DNA of 64,000 nt from Pusillimonas sp. UBA3987. Lineage in GTDB: Bacteria; Pseudomonadota; Gammaproteobacteria; Burkholderiales; Burkholderiaceae_B. Position numbers and translations under genes: made by a program. The notes beneath the pieces were generated by a model that worked only from the letters and a program-made list of their open reading frames with translations, had not been told where the DNA came from and did not search any database. Every line of letters begins with the position of its first letter. Positions within the stretch are counted from its first letter, which is position 1. Shown here piece by piece: positions 36,753 to 44,425 of the stretch. Location of the stretch: assembly GCA_002384935.1 (NCBI GenBank), contig DGCD01000008.1, forward strand, positions 59,777 through 123,776, given 5' to 3'.

Positions 36753-37469
36753 TTAAATGCTGCGACGAACCAGCAACTCTTTGATCTTCCCGATTGCCTT
36801 GGACGGATTCAACCCTTTCGGACAGACTTCCGTACAGTTCATGATGGTGTGGCAACGGAACAAACGGTAAGGATCTTCAAGATTATCCAGACGTTCGGCC
36901 GTTGCCTCATCACGTGAGTCGGCAATAAACCGGTAAGCTTGCAGCAAACCAGCCGGACCAACGAACTTGTCGGGATTCCACCAGAATGATGGACACGACG
37001 TTGAGCAACAGGCACACAGAATGCATTCATACAGGCCGTCGATCTCTTCGCGGGCAGCAGGCGTTTGCAAACGCTCACGCTCGGGCGGAGGCTGATCGTT
37101 GATCAGGAACGGCTTAACGGAATGATACTGGTTAAAGAAGTGCGTCATGTCGACGATCAGGTCGCGCACAACGGGCAGGCCAGGCAACGGCCGCAACACA
37201 ATTGGTTGCTTCAGCTCGCGCAAGTTTGTAGTGCAGGCCAGGCCATTACGTCCATTGATATTCATGGCATCGGAGCCACATACCCCTTCGCGACATGAAC
37301 GACGAATAGCCAGGCTGTCGTCTACATCATTCTTGATCCGTATCAGCGCATCGAGCAGCATTTTGTCGGTGGGTTGCAGCTCAACCTCGAGTTTCTGCAT
37401 GTACGGACGCTCGTCCTTGTCGGGATCGTAGCGATAAATTTCAAATTTGACGATACGTTTTTCGCTCAT
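36753..37469 (-). CDS. sdhB: Succinate dehydrogenase iron-sulfur subunit
   Basis: Carries electrons from FAD to quinone. Three cluster-binding regions are visible in 238 residues: [2Fe-2S] by Cys59, Cys64, Asp67 and Cys79 (SCREGVCGSD and NGLAC), then the [4Fe-4S] and [3Fe-4S] ligands in CILCACCSTSC (149-159) and CHTIMNCTEVCPKGL (206-220). It acts on the cytoplasmic face of the inner membrane with SdhA, anchored by SdhC/SdhD. It starts 12 bp after sdhA. Confidence 0.97.
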   Translation of the reverse strand: MSEKRIVKFEIYRYDPDKDERPYMQKLEVELQPTDKMLLDALIRIKNDVDDSLAIRRSCREGVCGSDAMNINGRNGLACTTNLRELKQPIVLRPLPGLPVVRDLIVDMTHFFNQYHSVKPFLINDQPPPERERLQTPAAREEIDGLYECILCACCSTSCPSFWWNPDKFVGPAGLLQAYRFIADSRDEATAERLDNLEDPYRLFRCHTIMNCTEVCPKGLNPSKAIGKIKELLVRRSI

Positions 37470-37481
37470 TTCAATTCCTAC

Positions 37482-39260
37482 TTAGAAGGTCCGTGCCTTG
37501 GGTGGGACGCTTTCAACCGTTAACGGCTGCATTTGAACCGGCTTGTAATCCAGCTTGCCGCCGTTGGAATACCACATGGTGTGACGCAACCAGTTTTCAT
37601 CATCACGATCCGGATGATCGCTCAAGGCATGGGCACCACGGCTTTCCGTACGATTTGCCGCCGACTTGATCGTGGCCCGGGCCACTTCAATCATGTTGGT
37701 CACTTCCAGTGCTTCGATACGCGCTGTGTTGAACACTTTGGACTTGTCTGAAAAATACAGGTTGTCAACGCGCGGCACCAATGCCTCAATTGCGTCAACA
37801 CCCTTATTCAGCAGCTCCAGCGTGCGGAATACGCCGCAATGGAACTGCATGGCATTGCGCATATCGTTGCCGACATCCTGCGATTTCTCGCCGGAGGTGC
37901 GGCTTTCCAGCTTGTTCACGCGGTCAAGGGAGTAATCGATACTGGACTCGGGAATGGTCTCGTGTGCATGTTGGCGTTCAGGGTGAGCATCCACAATATG
38001 ATTGCCCGCTGCACGGCCAAAGACAATAAGATCCAGCAAGGAGTTCGTACCCAGACGATTGGCGCCGTGAACCGAAACGGCGGCACACTCACCAATGGCA
38101 TACAAACCGTTAACCACCTTCGACTCGCCATTGTGCGTTTCAAGCACCTGGCCATGGTAGTTCGCCGGAATGCCGCCCATTTGATAGTGAATGGTCGGCA
38201 CGACAGGGATCGGCTCTTTAATGGGATCGACGTTGCCGAACTTGATCGCGATCTCGCGAATGGAAGGCAAGCGCTTGTTGATCACATCGGCGCCAAGATG
38301 ATCAAGCTTCAACAAAACGTAATCACCATTGGGGCCGCAACCACGACCTTCCTTGATTTCCTGGTCCATGGAACGCGACACGAAGTCGCGCGGTGCCAAA
38401 TCCTTCAGCGTTGGCGCATAACGCTCCATAAAGCGTTCGCCGTCTTTGTTCAGCAAAATGCCGCCTTCACCGCGCACCCCTTCCGTAATCAGCACGCCGG
38501 CGCCGGCCACACCCGTTGGGTGAAACTGCCAGAATTCCATGTCTTGCAACGGAATACCGGCACGCGCGGCCATGCCCAGGCCATCGCCGGTATTGATAAA
38601 GGCGTTGGTGGAAGCCGCCCAGATACGCCCGGCACCGCCGGTTGCCAATACCGTTGTCTTGGCCTCGAGAACGTAGATATCGCCGGTTTCCATTTCCAGC
38701 GCGGTCACGCCCAGGACATCGCCAGCGTCGTTGCGCAACAAATCGAGGGCCATCCACTCGACAAAAAACTGCGTGCGTGCAGCCACATTACGCTGGTACA
38801 GGGTATGCAGCATGGCATGGCCGGTTCGGTCGGCCGCAGCACAGGCTCGCTGCACAGGCTTTTCGCCGAAATTGGCCGTATGACCACCAAAAGGACGCTG
38901 ATAAATGGTGCCATCGGCGTTGCGGTCGAAAGGCATGCCGAAGTGTTCCAGCTCATACACCGCATTGGGCGCTTCCCGGCACATGAATTCAATTGCGTCC
39001 TGATCGCCCAGCCAGTCGGACCCTTTCACGGTGTCGTACATATGCCAGTACCAGTGGTCTTCACTCATGTTACCCAGTGAGGCACTGACACCGCCCTGAG
39101 CGGCTACCGTGTGAGAGCGGGTGGGAAATACCTTGGACAACACCGCAACCGACAAACCCGCTTGCGCCAGTTGCAAGGAGCAACGCATGCCGGAACCGCC
39201 GGCGCCTACAACCACCACATCAAACTGGCGGCGAGGTAAGGATTTTTTGACTTCAGCCAC
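37482..39260 (-). CDS. sdhA: Succinate dehydrogenase flavoprotein subunit
   Basis: Oxidises succinate to fumarate. FAD motif GAGGSGMRCSLQLAQAG starts at 19; covalent FAD is expected on His50 (TRSHTVAAQGGVSASLGN). The substrate-site segments HPTGVAGAGVLITEG and GRAAGNHIVDA and a C-terminal DYKPVQMQPLTVE tail complete the 592-residue family pattern. SdhE, which flavinylates this protein, is encoded in the same operon. Confidence 0.97.
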   Translation of the reverse strand: MAEVKKSLPRRQFDVVVVGAGGSGMRCSLQLAQAGLSVAVLSKVFPTRSHTVAAQGGVSASLGNMSEDHWYWHMYDTVKGSDWLGDQDAIEFMCREAPNAVYELEHFGMPFDRNADGTIYQRPFGGHTANFGEKPVQRACAAADRTGHAMLHTLYQRNVAARTQFFVEWMALDLLRNDAGDVLGVTALEMETGDIYVLEAKTTVLATGGAGRIWAASTNAFINTGDGLGMAARAGIPLQDMEFWQFHPTGVAGAGVLITEGVRGEGGILLNKDGERFMERYAPTLKDLAPRDFVSRSMDQEIKEGRGCGPNGDYVLLKLDHLGADVINKRLPSIREIAIKFGNVDPIKEPIPVVPTIHYQMGGIPANYHGQVLETHNGESKVVNGLYAIGECAAVSVHGANRLGTNSLLDLIVFGRAAGNHIVDAHPERQHAHETIPESSIDYSLDRVNKLESRTSGEKSQDVGNDMRNAMQFHCGVFRTLELLNKGVDAIEALVPRVDNLYFSDKSKVFNTARIEALEVTNMIEVARATIKSAANRTESRGAHALSDHPDRDDENWLRHTMWYSNGGKLDYKPVQMQPLTVESVPPKARTF

Positions 39261-39263
39261 GGT

Positions 39264-39647
39264 TTATAGACTCCAAAGAACTTTAGCGAAATAGACAACA
39301 GAACCAATCAGCCACAACACCGTCAGCACCTGAAGGAAAAGGCGCAGACCTGCCGAAGTGACATAGTCCATCCAGATATCGCGTACACCAATCCAGGCGT
39401 GCCAGGCCAGCGACACGAACGCCAGCGTTGCCAGCAACTGCCCTACCGGAATCACTCCCAACTGGAACGTGAACAAATTCTGCCAGCTTTCAAAGCTCAT
39501 GCCCGAGGTGAAAAGCACCCCGAAGAACAGAACCAGCGTGTAAACGGCCATGATAATGGCGGTGCAACGCTGAACGATGAAATCAAATGTGCCGTAATGG
39601 GCACCTACAACCAGACGTTTTGTGCCAATGCGTTCTTCAGCAGCCAT
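39264..39647 (-). CDS. sdhD: Succinate dehydrogenase membrane anchor subunit D
   Basis: A 127-residue protein with three hydrophobic segments (about 27-48, 66-85, 103-124) that anchors the SDH complex. His83 is the probable heme ligand and Asp94-Tyr95 the quinone-site pair, as in E. coli SdhD. The start codon overlaps the sdhC stop by one base (TAATG), which implies coupled translation. Confidence 0.92.
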   Translation of the reverse strand: MAAEERIGTKRLVVGAHYGTFDFIVQRCTAIIMAVYTLVLFFGVLFTSGMSFESWQNLFTFQLGVIPVGQLLATLAFVSLAWHAWIGVRDIWMDYVTSAGLRLFLQVLTVLWLIGSVVYFAKVLWSL

Positions 39648-40060
39648 TACCAGACTCCAAACAGTTTAAGACCAAAAACCAATGTAAGCGCAAGGCTGAC
39701 CCCGAACACGACACCGGCGCTCTTTTGGGCAGATACTTTATCCATGCCGATATGCAAATCGAGAATCAGGTAGCGAATACCCGCACAGAAATGGTGCAGA
39801 TAGCCCCAGATAAGGACCAGCAACACCAGCTTGAACAAGGGATTGGCAACCCAGCCCTGAATCGAAGCAAATGACTCGGGTGACGTCACGCTAAGTGCGA
39901 ACAGCGGCACGATAACCAACGGCAAACAGAGGAAGAGTAATGCGCCGCTCACGCGGTGCAAAATAGAAGATTTGCCCGCCAGAGGCAGGTGGTAGCTGAG
40001 AATCTGCGGCACGCTGAGATTGCGATACTGCGGACGCGGCTTGGAAGCTGAATCGGACAT
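39647..40060 (-). CDS. sdhC: Succinate dehydrogenase cytochrome b556 subunit
   Basis: Membrane anchor of SDH with three hydrophobic helices (about 36-58, 76-99, 112-134) and the family signature SILHRVSGALLF plus GYLHHFCAGIRYLILD, whose histidines (89/90) include the heme b ligand. I start at the ATG at 40060 (MSDSASKPRP, 137 residues), which has GAGG 5-6 nt upstream. An in-frame TTG at 40081 is less likely. It lies 91 bp downstream of gntR in the same direction; a separate promoter is possible but I could not identify one. Confidence 0.93.
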   Translation of the reverse strand: MSDSASKPRPQYRNLSVPQILSYHLPLAGKSSILHRVSGALLFLCLPLVIVPLFALSVTSPESFASIQGWVANPLFKLVLLVLIWGYLHHFCAGIRYLILDLHIGMDKVSAQKSAGVVFGVSLALTLVFGLKLFGVW

Positions 40061-40151
40061 GATGGCCTCGAGGTTAAACAAACAATTTATTGCAAAATGC
40101 TATTGGTATTTTCGCTTATTTCAGGGAAAGGGATCAAATACAGTAACAACA

Positions 40152-40922
40152 TCAACTCAGCGTATTACGGTAATGAAACCGATCGGTCAGGTATAAGCCC
40201 CTTCTTAACTCCATGGGACGGTCACCATAAGTGAATGAAACACGCTCGACCTGCAGCACCGGGCTGCCTGGCGCCATGTTCAGGAATCCGGCCTGATCAT
40301 CAGACACGGCAACCGCCTTGATTTTCTCTTCGGCCCGCACCATGCTTACCCCGTACTCTGACTCAAAAAGGGCGTACAAAGGGCCACGATAACGGGTCAA
40401 CGACTCTGCCGTTAACCCCTTGAATACAGTAGCAGGCAACCAGATATCATCGAGAATCGTGGGTGTCTGCTCGAACGACAGAACGCGACGCACACTCACT
40501 ACGCTGTCGGATGGACGCAAATCCAGCAATCGCGCGATGTCTGTTGGCGCCTTGATTCGCTTGCAATCGATAATCCGGCTGCTCGACGGCTTGACTTTGC
40601 TGTCGTCGGGCGTAAGGCGCAAAAACCGGAACCGCACCTTTGCCTCGTTATGCGTTGCAACAAAAGTACCTTTGCCCTGGCGGCGAATCAATAAATGATC
40701 GGCAGCCAGTTCGTCGATTGCCTTGCGCACAGTACCCTGGCTGACGTTAAATCGCGCAGCCAGCTCGAACTCGCTGGGAATTGCCTCGCCCGGCTTCCAT
40801 TCGCCCTGATCGAGGCTTTGCAGCAACAGCGCCTTGATTTGCTGATACAACGGGCTATAAGCCGCGCTACTTGCTGCGCGACCCGCCATAACCGCATCGT
40901 CGATGGAAGAAAAATCAGCCAT
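40152..40922 (-). CDS. GntR-family transcriptional regulator with UTRA ligand-binding domain
   Basis: A 256-residue HutC-type GntR regulator. The winged helix-turn-helix spans about 30-85 (PGEAIPSEFELAARFNVSQG and VRKAIDELAADHLL), followed by a UTRA domain (about 110-245). Such proteins bind small carboxylates, sugars or amino acids. Location supports a role in TCA/methylcitrate control: sdh genes downstream, divergent mdh-prp upstream. A shared 20-bp sequence in front of mdh and acnB is its best candidate site. The effector is unknown. Two related repeats lie just before its start codon. Confidence 0.9.
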   Translation of the reverse strand: MADFSSIDDAVMAGRAASSAAYSPLYQQIKALLLQSLDQGEWKPGEAIPSEFELAARFNVSQGTVRKAIDELAADHLLIRRQGKGTFVATHNEAKVRFRFLRLTPDDSKVKPSSSRIIDCKRIKAPTDIARLLDLRPSDSVVSVRRVLSFEQTPTILDDIWLPATVFKGLTAESLTRYRGPLYALFESEYGVSMVRAEEKIKAVAVSDDQAGFLNMAPGSPVLQVERVSFTYGDRPMELRRGLYLTDRFHYRNTLS

Positions 40923-40923
40923 A

Positions 40924-40956
40924 CTTGTATCAGAATTTTGAGCTTGGTACCAGAAT
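40924..40956. repeat. Tandem imperfect repeats at the gntR start
   Basis: CTTGTATCAGAAT (40924-40936) and CTTGGTACCAGAAT (40943-40956) repeat with a 19-bp period. The second contains the palindrome TGGTACCA. They lie in the 5' untranslated region of gntR, directly before its ATG, and might be autoregulatory sites. Confidence 0.4.
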
Positions 40957-41009
40957 CTAAAACGCCCGCCATTCTCGCATGCTTCGCGTTTTCTGTCTAA
41001 TACTCTTTT

Positions 41010-41029
41010 GTCTTATATAAGATATAAGA
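41010..41029. promoter_or_regulatory. Shared operator upstream of mdh
   Basis: GTCTTATATAAGATATAAGA, which contains the perfect 12-bp palindrome TCTTATATAAGA and a second overlapping ATATAAGA half. The same 20 bases occur at 45952-45971 before acnB, and both copies are followed by [T/C]ATTTG leading into the -35 box. Its centre is about 48 bp before the predicted start of transcription. Confidence 0.75.
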
Positions 41030-41032
41030 TAT

Positions 41033-41061
41033 TTGACGACTGCGATAATTTCCACTAATCT
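41033..41061 (+). promoter_or_regulatory. Candidate promoter of mdh
   Basis: TTGACG (41033-41038), a 17-bp spacer, and TAATCT (41056-41061). The -35 begins 3 bp after the operator. The -10 is weak, which would suit an activator-dependent promoter. Confidence 0.5.
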
Positions 41062-41132
41062 GCAAACGATTTTAAACTGCAGGGTTGAGTTACCCCATTT
41101 AATTCTGTTTTCTTTCTTTCGGAGATTTGCTC

Positions 41133-42122
41133 ATGTCAAAACCCGCCATGCGCGTTGCCGTAACCGGCGCTGCCGGCCAAATTGGTTACGCTCTTTTGTT
41201 CCGCATTGCTTCCGGCGAAATGCTGGGTAAAGACCAACCGGTCGTTCTGCAACTGCTGGAAATCCCAGACGAAAAAGCACAAAAGGCACTGAAAGGCGTC
41301 ATGATGGAGTTGGACGACTGCGCATTTCCATTGCTCGAAGGAATGACAGCTCACAGCGATCCGCGCGAAGCATTCAAGGACGCCGACGTTGCCCTGCTGG
41401 TTGGCTCGCGTCCTCGCGGCCCCGGCATGGAACGCAAAGACCTGCTGCAAATGAATGCCAAGATTTTCACCGAGCAAGGCAAAGCCCTGAACGACGTTGC
41501 ATCGCGCGATGTGAAAGTGCTGGTGGTAGGCAATCCTGCGAACACCAACGCATACATCGCAATGAAATCGGCGCCTGACCTGCCCGCCGAAAATTTCACT
41601 GCCATGCTGCGCCTGGATCACAACCGTGCCTTGTCGCAACTGGCTGAAAAATCCGGCAAGAAAGTGGCCGATATTGAAAAACTGATCGTTTGGGGCAATC
41701 ACTCCCCCACCATGTATCCCGATATCCGTTTTGCCAATGCCAACGGCGACAAACTGGCCGAAGTCATCAACGACGATGCCTGGAACCGCGACACCTTCAT
41801 TCCAACAGTCGGCAAGCGCGGCGCCGCCATCATCGAAGCACGCGGTTTGTCTTCAGCCGCGTCTGCTGCCAATGCCGCTATCGACCACGTGCGCGATTGG
41901 GTGCTGGGTTCAAACGGCAAATGGGTCACCATGGGCATCCCCTCAGACGGCTCCTACGGCATCCCTGAAGGCATCATGTATGGCTTTCCTGTCACAACCG
42001 AAAACGGCAAGTACAAAATCGTTGAAGGCCTGGAAATCGACGAGTTTTCGCGTGAACGCATGGACAAGACACTCAACGAATTGCTCGAAGAGCGTGATGG
42101 TGTCAAGGATCTGTTGAGCTAA
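41133..42122 (+). CDS. mdh: Malate dehydrogenase (NAD)
   Basis: Interconverts malate and oxaloacetate. The 329-residue protein has the NAD motif TGAAGQIG (11-18), the substrate arginines in GSRPRGPGMERKDLL (91-105), Asp162, and catalytic His190 (VWGNHSPTMYPD). It belongs to the cytosolic-type MDH group found in betaproteobacteria. The ATG at 41133 has GGAG 8 nt upstream; an in-frame TTG at 41127 is too close to that Shine-Dalgarno. It is divergent from gntR, followed by a terminator/attenuator and prpB. Confidence 0.96.
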   Translation: MSKPAMRVAVTGAAGQIGYALLFRIASGEMLGKDQPVVLQLLEIPDEKAQKALKGVMMELDDCAFPLLEGMTAHSDPREAFKDADVALLVGSRPRGPGMERKDLLQMNAKIFTEQGKALNDVASRDVKVLVVGNPANTNAYIAMKSAPDLPAENFTAMLRLDHNRALSQLAEKSGKKVADIEKLIVWGNHSPTMYPDIRFANANGDKLAEVINDDAWNRDTFIPTVGKRGAAIIEARGLSSAASAANAAIDHVRDWVLGSNGKWVTMGIPSDGSYGIPEGIMYGFPVTTENGKYKIVEGLEIDEFSRERMDKTLNELLEERDGVKDLLS

Positions 42123-42126
42123 TCGC

Positions 42127-42187
42127 AGGCCTTTTGCGCCAGGTATTACTACCTTCCTCCAAAGGCCTCTTCATGAGGCCTTTTTTT
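42127..42187 (+). terminator. Terminator with competing arm between mdh and prpB (putative attenuator)
   Basis: The terminator proper is AAAGGCCTC (42161-42169), a 5-nt loop, GAGGCCTTT (42175-42183), then T to 42187. Upstream, AGGCCTTT (42127-42134) is exactly complementary to AAAGGCCT (42161-42168), the terminator's left arm, so two exclusive hairpins are possible. The prpB Shine-Dalgarno begins right after the T-run. Confidence 0.75.
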
Positions 42188-42202
42188 CAGGTGATCAACG
42201 AT

Positions 42203-43105
42203 ATGGATAAGATTCACTCAGCCGGTGCCCGCTTTCGCGCAGCACTCAGCCAGGAATCACCGCTACAGGTCATTGGCGCCATCAACGCCAATCATGCCCT
42301 GCTTGCACAACAGGCCGGATTTCGCGCCATCTATCTTTCAGGCGGCGGTGTTGCGGCCGGTTCGCTGGGCATGCCAGACCTGGGGATCAACACACTGGAC
42401 GACGTTTTAACGGATGTTCGCCGCATTACCGATGTGTGCGATTTACCGTTAATGGTGGATATCGATACCGGCTTTGGCCCGTCGGCCTTCAATATCGCCC
42501 GCACCGTCAAAAGCCTGATCAAGTTCGGTGCGGCGGCATGCCATCTGGAAGACCAGGTTGGCGCTAAACGTTGCGGCCATCGGCCCGGCAAAGAAATCGT
42601 CAGTACCCAGGAGATGGTTGACCGCATCAAAGCGGCTGCCGACGCCCGCACCGACCCCGACTTTTTCATTATTGCGCGAACCGACGCCATTGCCGTGCAT
42701 GGCATACCTGCGGCGCTTGAGCGAGCACAGGCGTGCGCGCAGGCCGGCGCCGATGCCATTTTTGTGGAAGCCGCCTGCGATCTTGACACTTATCGTCAAT
42801 TCACCCAGGCTTTGCCTGTACCGGTCCTGGCCAATATCACTGAATTCGGCCAAACGCCACTTTTTTCCATTGAAGAACTGGGGCAGGCCGGCGTTGGTAT
42901 TGTGTTGTATCCGTTATCGGCATTTCGCGCCATGAACAAGGCAGCACAAACCGTTTATACCGCCATTCGCCGCGACGGCCATCAACGCAACGTCGTGGAT
43001 ATGATGCAAACCCGCGAACAGCTTTATCAATCGATCGGCTACCACGAATACGAGTCGCGGCTCGATCAGCTCTTTCAGCGCCAAAACGGAACAAAGAATA
43101 CGTAA
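42203..43105 (+). CDS. prpB: 2-methylisocitrate lyase
   Basis: Cleaves 2-methylisocitrate to pyruvate and succinate, the last step of the methylcitrate cycle for propionyl-CoA. The 300-residue protein of the ICL/PEP-mutase superfamily has the active-site segment KRCGH (122-126, Cys124), DIDTGFG and the SGGGVAAGSLGMPDLG loop. I start at MDKIHSAG (42203), preceded by CAGGTG. Upstream in-frame codons back to 42134 run through the terminator and have no family match. No room for a separate promoter exists between the terminator and this start. Confidence 0.92.
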   Translation: MDKIHSAGARFRAALSQESPLQVIGAINANHALLAQQAGFRAIYLSGGGVAAGSLGMPDLGINTLDDVLTDVRRITDVCDLPLMVDIDTGFGPSAFNIARTVKSLIKFGAAACHLEDQVGAKRCGHRPGKEIVSTQEMVDRIKAAADARTDPDFFIIARTDAIAVHGIPAALERAQACAQAGADAIFVEAACDLDTYRQFTQALPVPVLANITEFGQTPLFSIEELGQAGVGIVLYPLSAFRAMNKAAQTVYTAIRRDGHQRNVVDMMQTREQLYQSIGYHEYESRLDQLFQRQNGTKNT

Positions 43106-43171
43106 GCCACACACATAGATATTGCGACGCCATTCCGGCAACCGCTTGTCAGCACGTTCAGGAGACAAAAC

Positions 43172-44407
43172 ATGGCTACATCACGCTCACGCAAAAGCAA
43201 AACGACCACCACTCAACAAAAAGAGACCACCGCGGTAACACCCGATCAAAGCGCAAACGCACCCGCCAGCGGCCCCAAACCCAAGAAATCCGTTGCCCTA
43301 TCGGGCGTAGTTGCGGGCAATACCGCTCTATGCACGGTTGGCCGCAGCGGCAACGACCTGCACTACCGCGGCTATGACATCCTGGATATTGCCCAAGCCT
43401 GCGAATTCGAGGAAGTCGCCCATTTGCTGATCCACGGCAGCTTGCCCACCAAAATTGAATTGCAAGCCTATAAGGCAAAGTTGCAACGCCTGCGCGGATT
43501 GCCGCTGCACGTTCAACAAGTCCTGGAAGCCTTGCCTGCCGCCAGCCACCCCATGGACGTGATGCGCACCGCCGTGTCGGCCCTGGGCTGCGTTTTGCCT
43601 GAAAAGGACAACCACAACCAGGCTGACGCCCGCGATATTGCCGATCGCCTGCTGGCCAGCCTGGGTTCGGCACTGCTCTATTGGTATCAATACAGCCATC
43701 GCGGTGAAATGATCGATGTCGTTACCGACGATGACAGCATCGGCGGCCACTTCCTGCACCTGCTGCATGGTGAAAAACCCAGCAAGGAATGGGTCCGTGC
43801 CATGCACACCTCGCTTATCCTGTATGCCGAACATGAGTTCAACGCCTCCACGTTCACGTGCCGCGTCATTGCAGGCACCGGATCCGACATGTATTCCGCC
43901 ATTGCCGGCGGCATTGGCGCCCTGCGCGGACCCAAGCACGGCGGTGCCAACGAAGTGGCATTCGACATACAGAAACGCTATGACACACCCGAACAGGCCG
44001 AAGCAGATATTCGTGAGCGGGTCGCCAACAAGGAAGTCATTATTGGTTTCGGTCACCCCGTGTATACGGTATCGGATCCGCGCAACGAGGTCATCAAGCA
44101 AGTGGCCAAAAGACTTTCCGAAAAAGCCGGCGACACCAGGATGTTCGACATTGCCGAGCGCCTTGAAACAGTGATGTGGGATGCCAAGAAAATGTTCCCG
44201 AACCTGGATTGGTTCTCGGCCGTGTCGTACCACACACTGGGTGTACCGACCGCCATGTTCACCCCCTTGTTCGTGCTGGCCCGCACCGCCGGCTGGGCCG
44301 CTCACATTATCGAGCAACGCGTGGACAATAAAATCATTCGCCCCACCGCCAACTACGTGGGGCCGGAAAATCAAAAATTCGTCCCGATCTCTCGCCGTAA
44401 ACGTTAA
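43172..44407 (+). CDS. prpC: 2-methylcitrate synthase
   Basis: Condenses propionyl-CoA with oxaloacetate. Citrate-synthase fold with catalytic histidines His221 (YAEHEFNAS) and His295 (GFGHPVYTVSDP). Total length is 411, about 30 more than typical PrpC, because of a Lys/Thr/Ser/Gln-rich N-terminal stretch (residues 1-38) that precedes the normal start of the fold (SVALSGVVAGNTALCTVG). AGGAG lies before the annotated ATG, so the extension is probably translated. It sits between prpB and prpD. Confidence 0.93.
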   Translation: MATSRSRKSKTTTTQQKETTAVTPDQSANAPASGPKPKKSVALSGVVAGNTALCTVGRSGNDLHYRGYDILDIAQACEFEEVAHLLIHGSLPTKIELQAYKAKLQRLRGLPLHVQQVLEALPAASHPMDVMRTAVSALGCVLPEKDNHNQADARDIADRLLASLGSALLYWYQYSHRGEMIDVVTDDDSIGGHFLHLLHGEKPSKEWVRAMHTSLILYAEHEFNASTFTCRVIAGTGSDMYSAIAGGIGALRGPKHGGANEVAFDIQKRYDTPEQAEADIRERVANKEVIIGFGHPVYTVSDPRNEVIKQVAKRLSEKAGDTRMFDIAERLETVMWDAKKMFPNLDWFSAVSYHTLGVPTAMFTPLFVLARTAGWAAHIIEQRVDNKIIRPTANYVGPENQKFVPISRRKR

Positions 44408-44425
44408 TACTCATCAGGAAGTTTT

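Noticed and set aside
37839..39080. 413-codon plus-strand frame
   Set aside because: It is antisense to sdhA, whose motifs and cofactor site are intact over the same bases.
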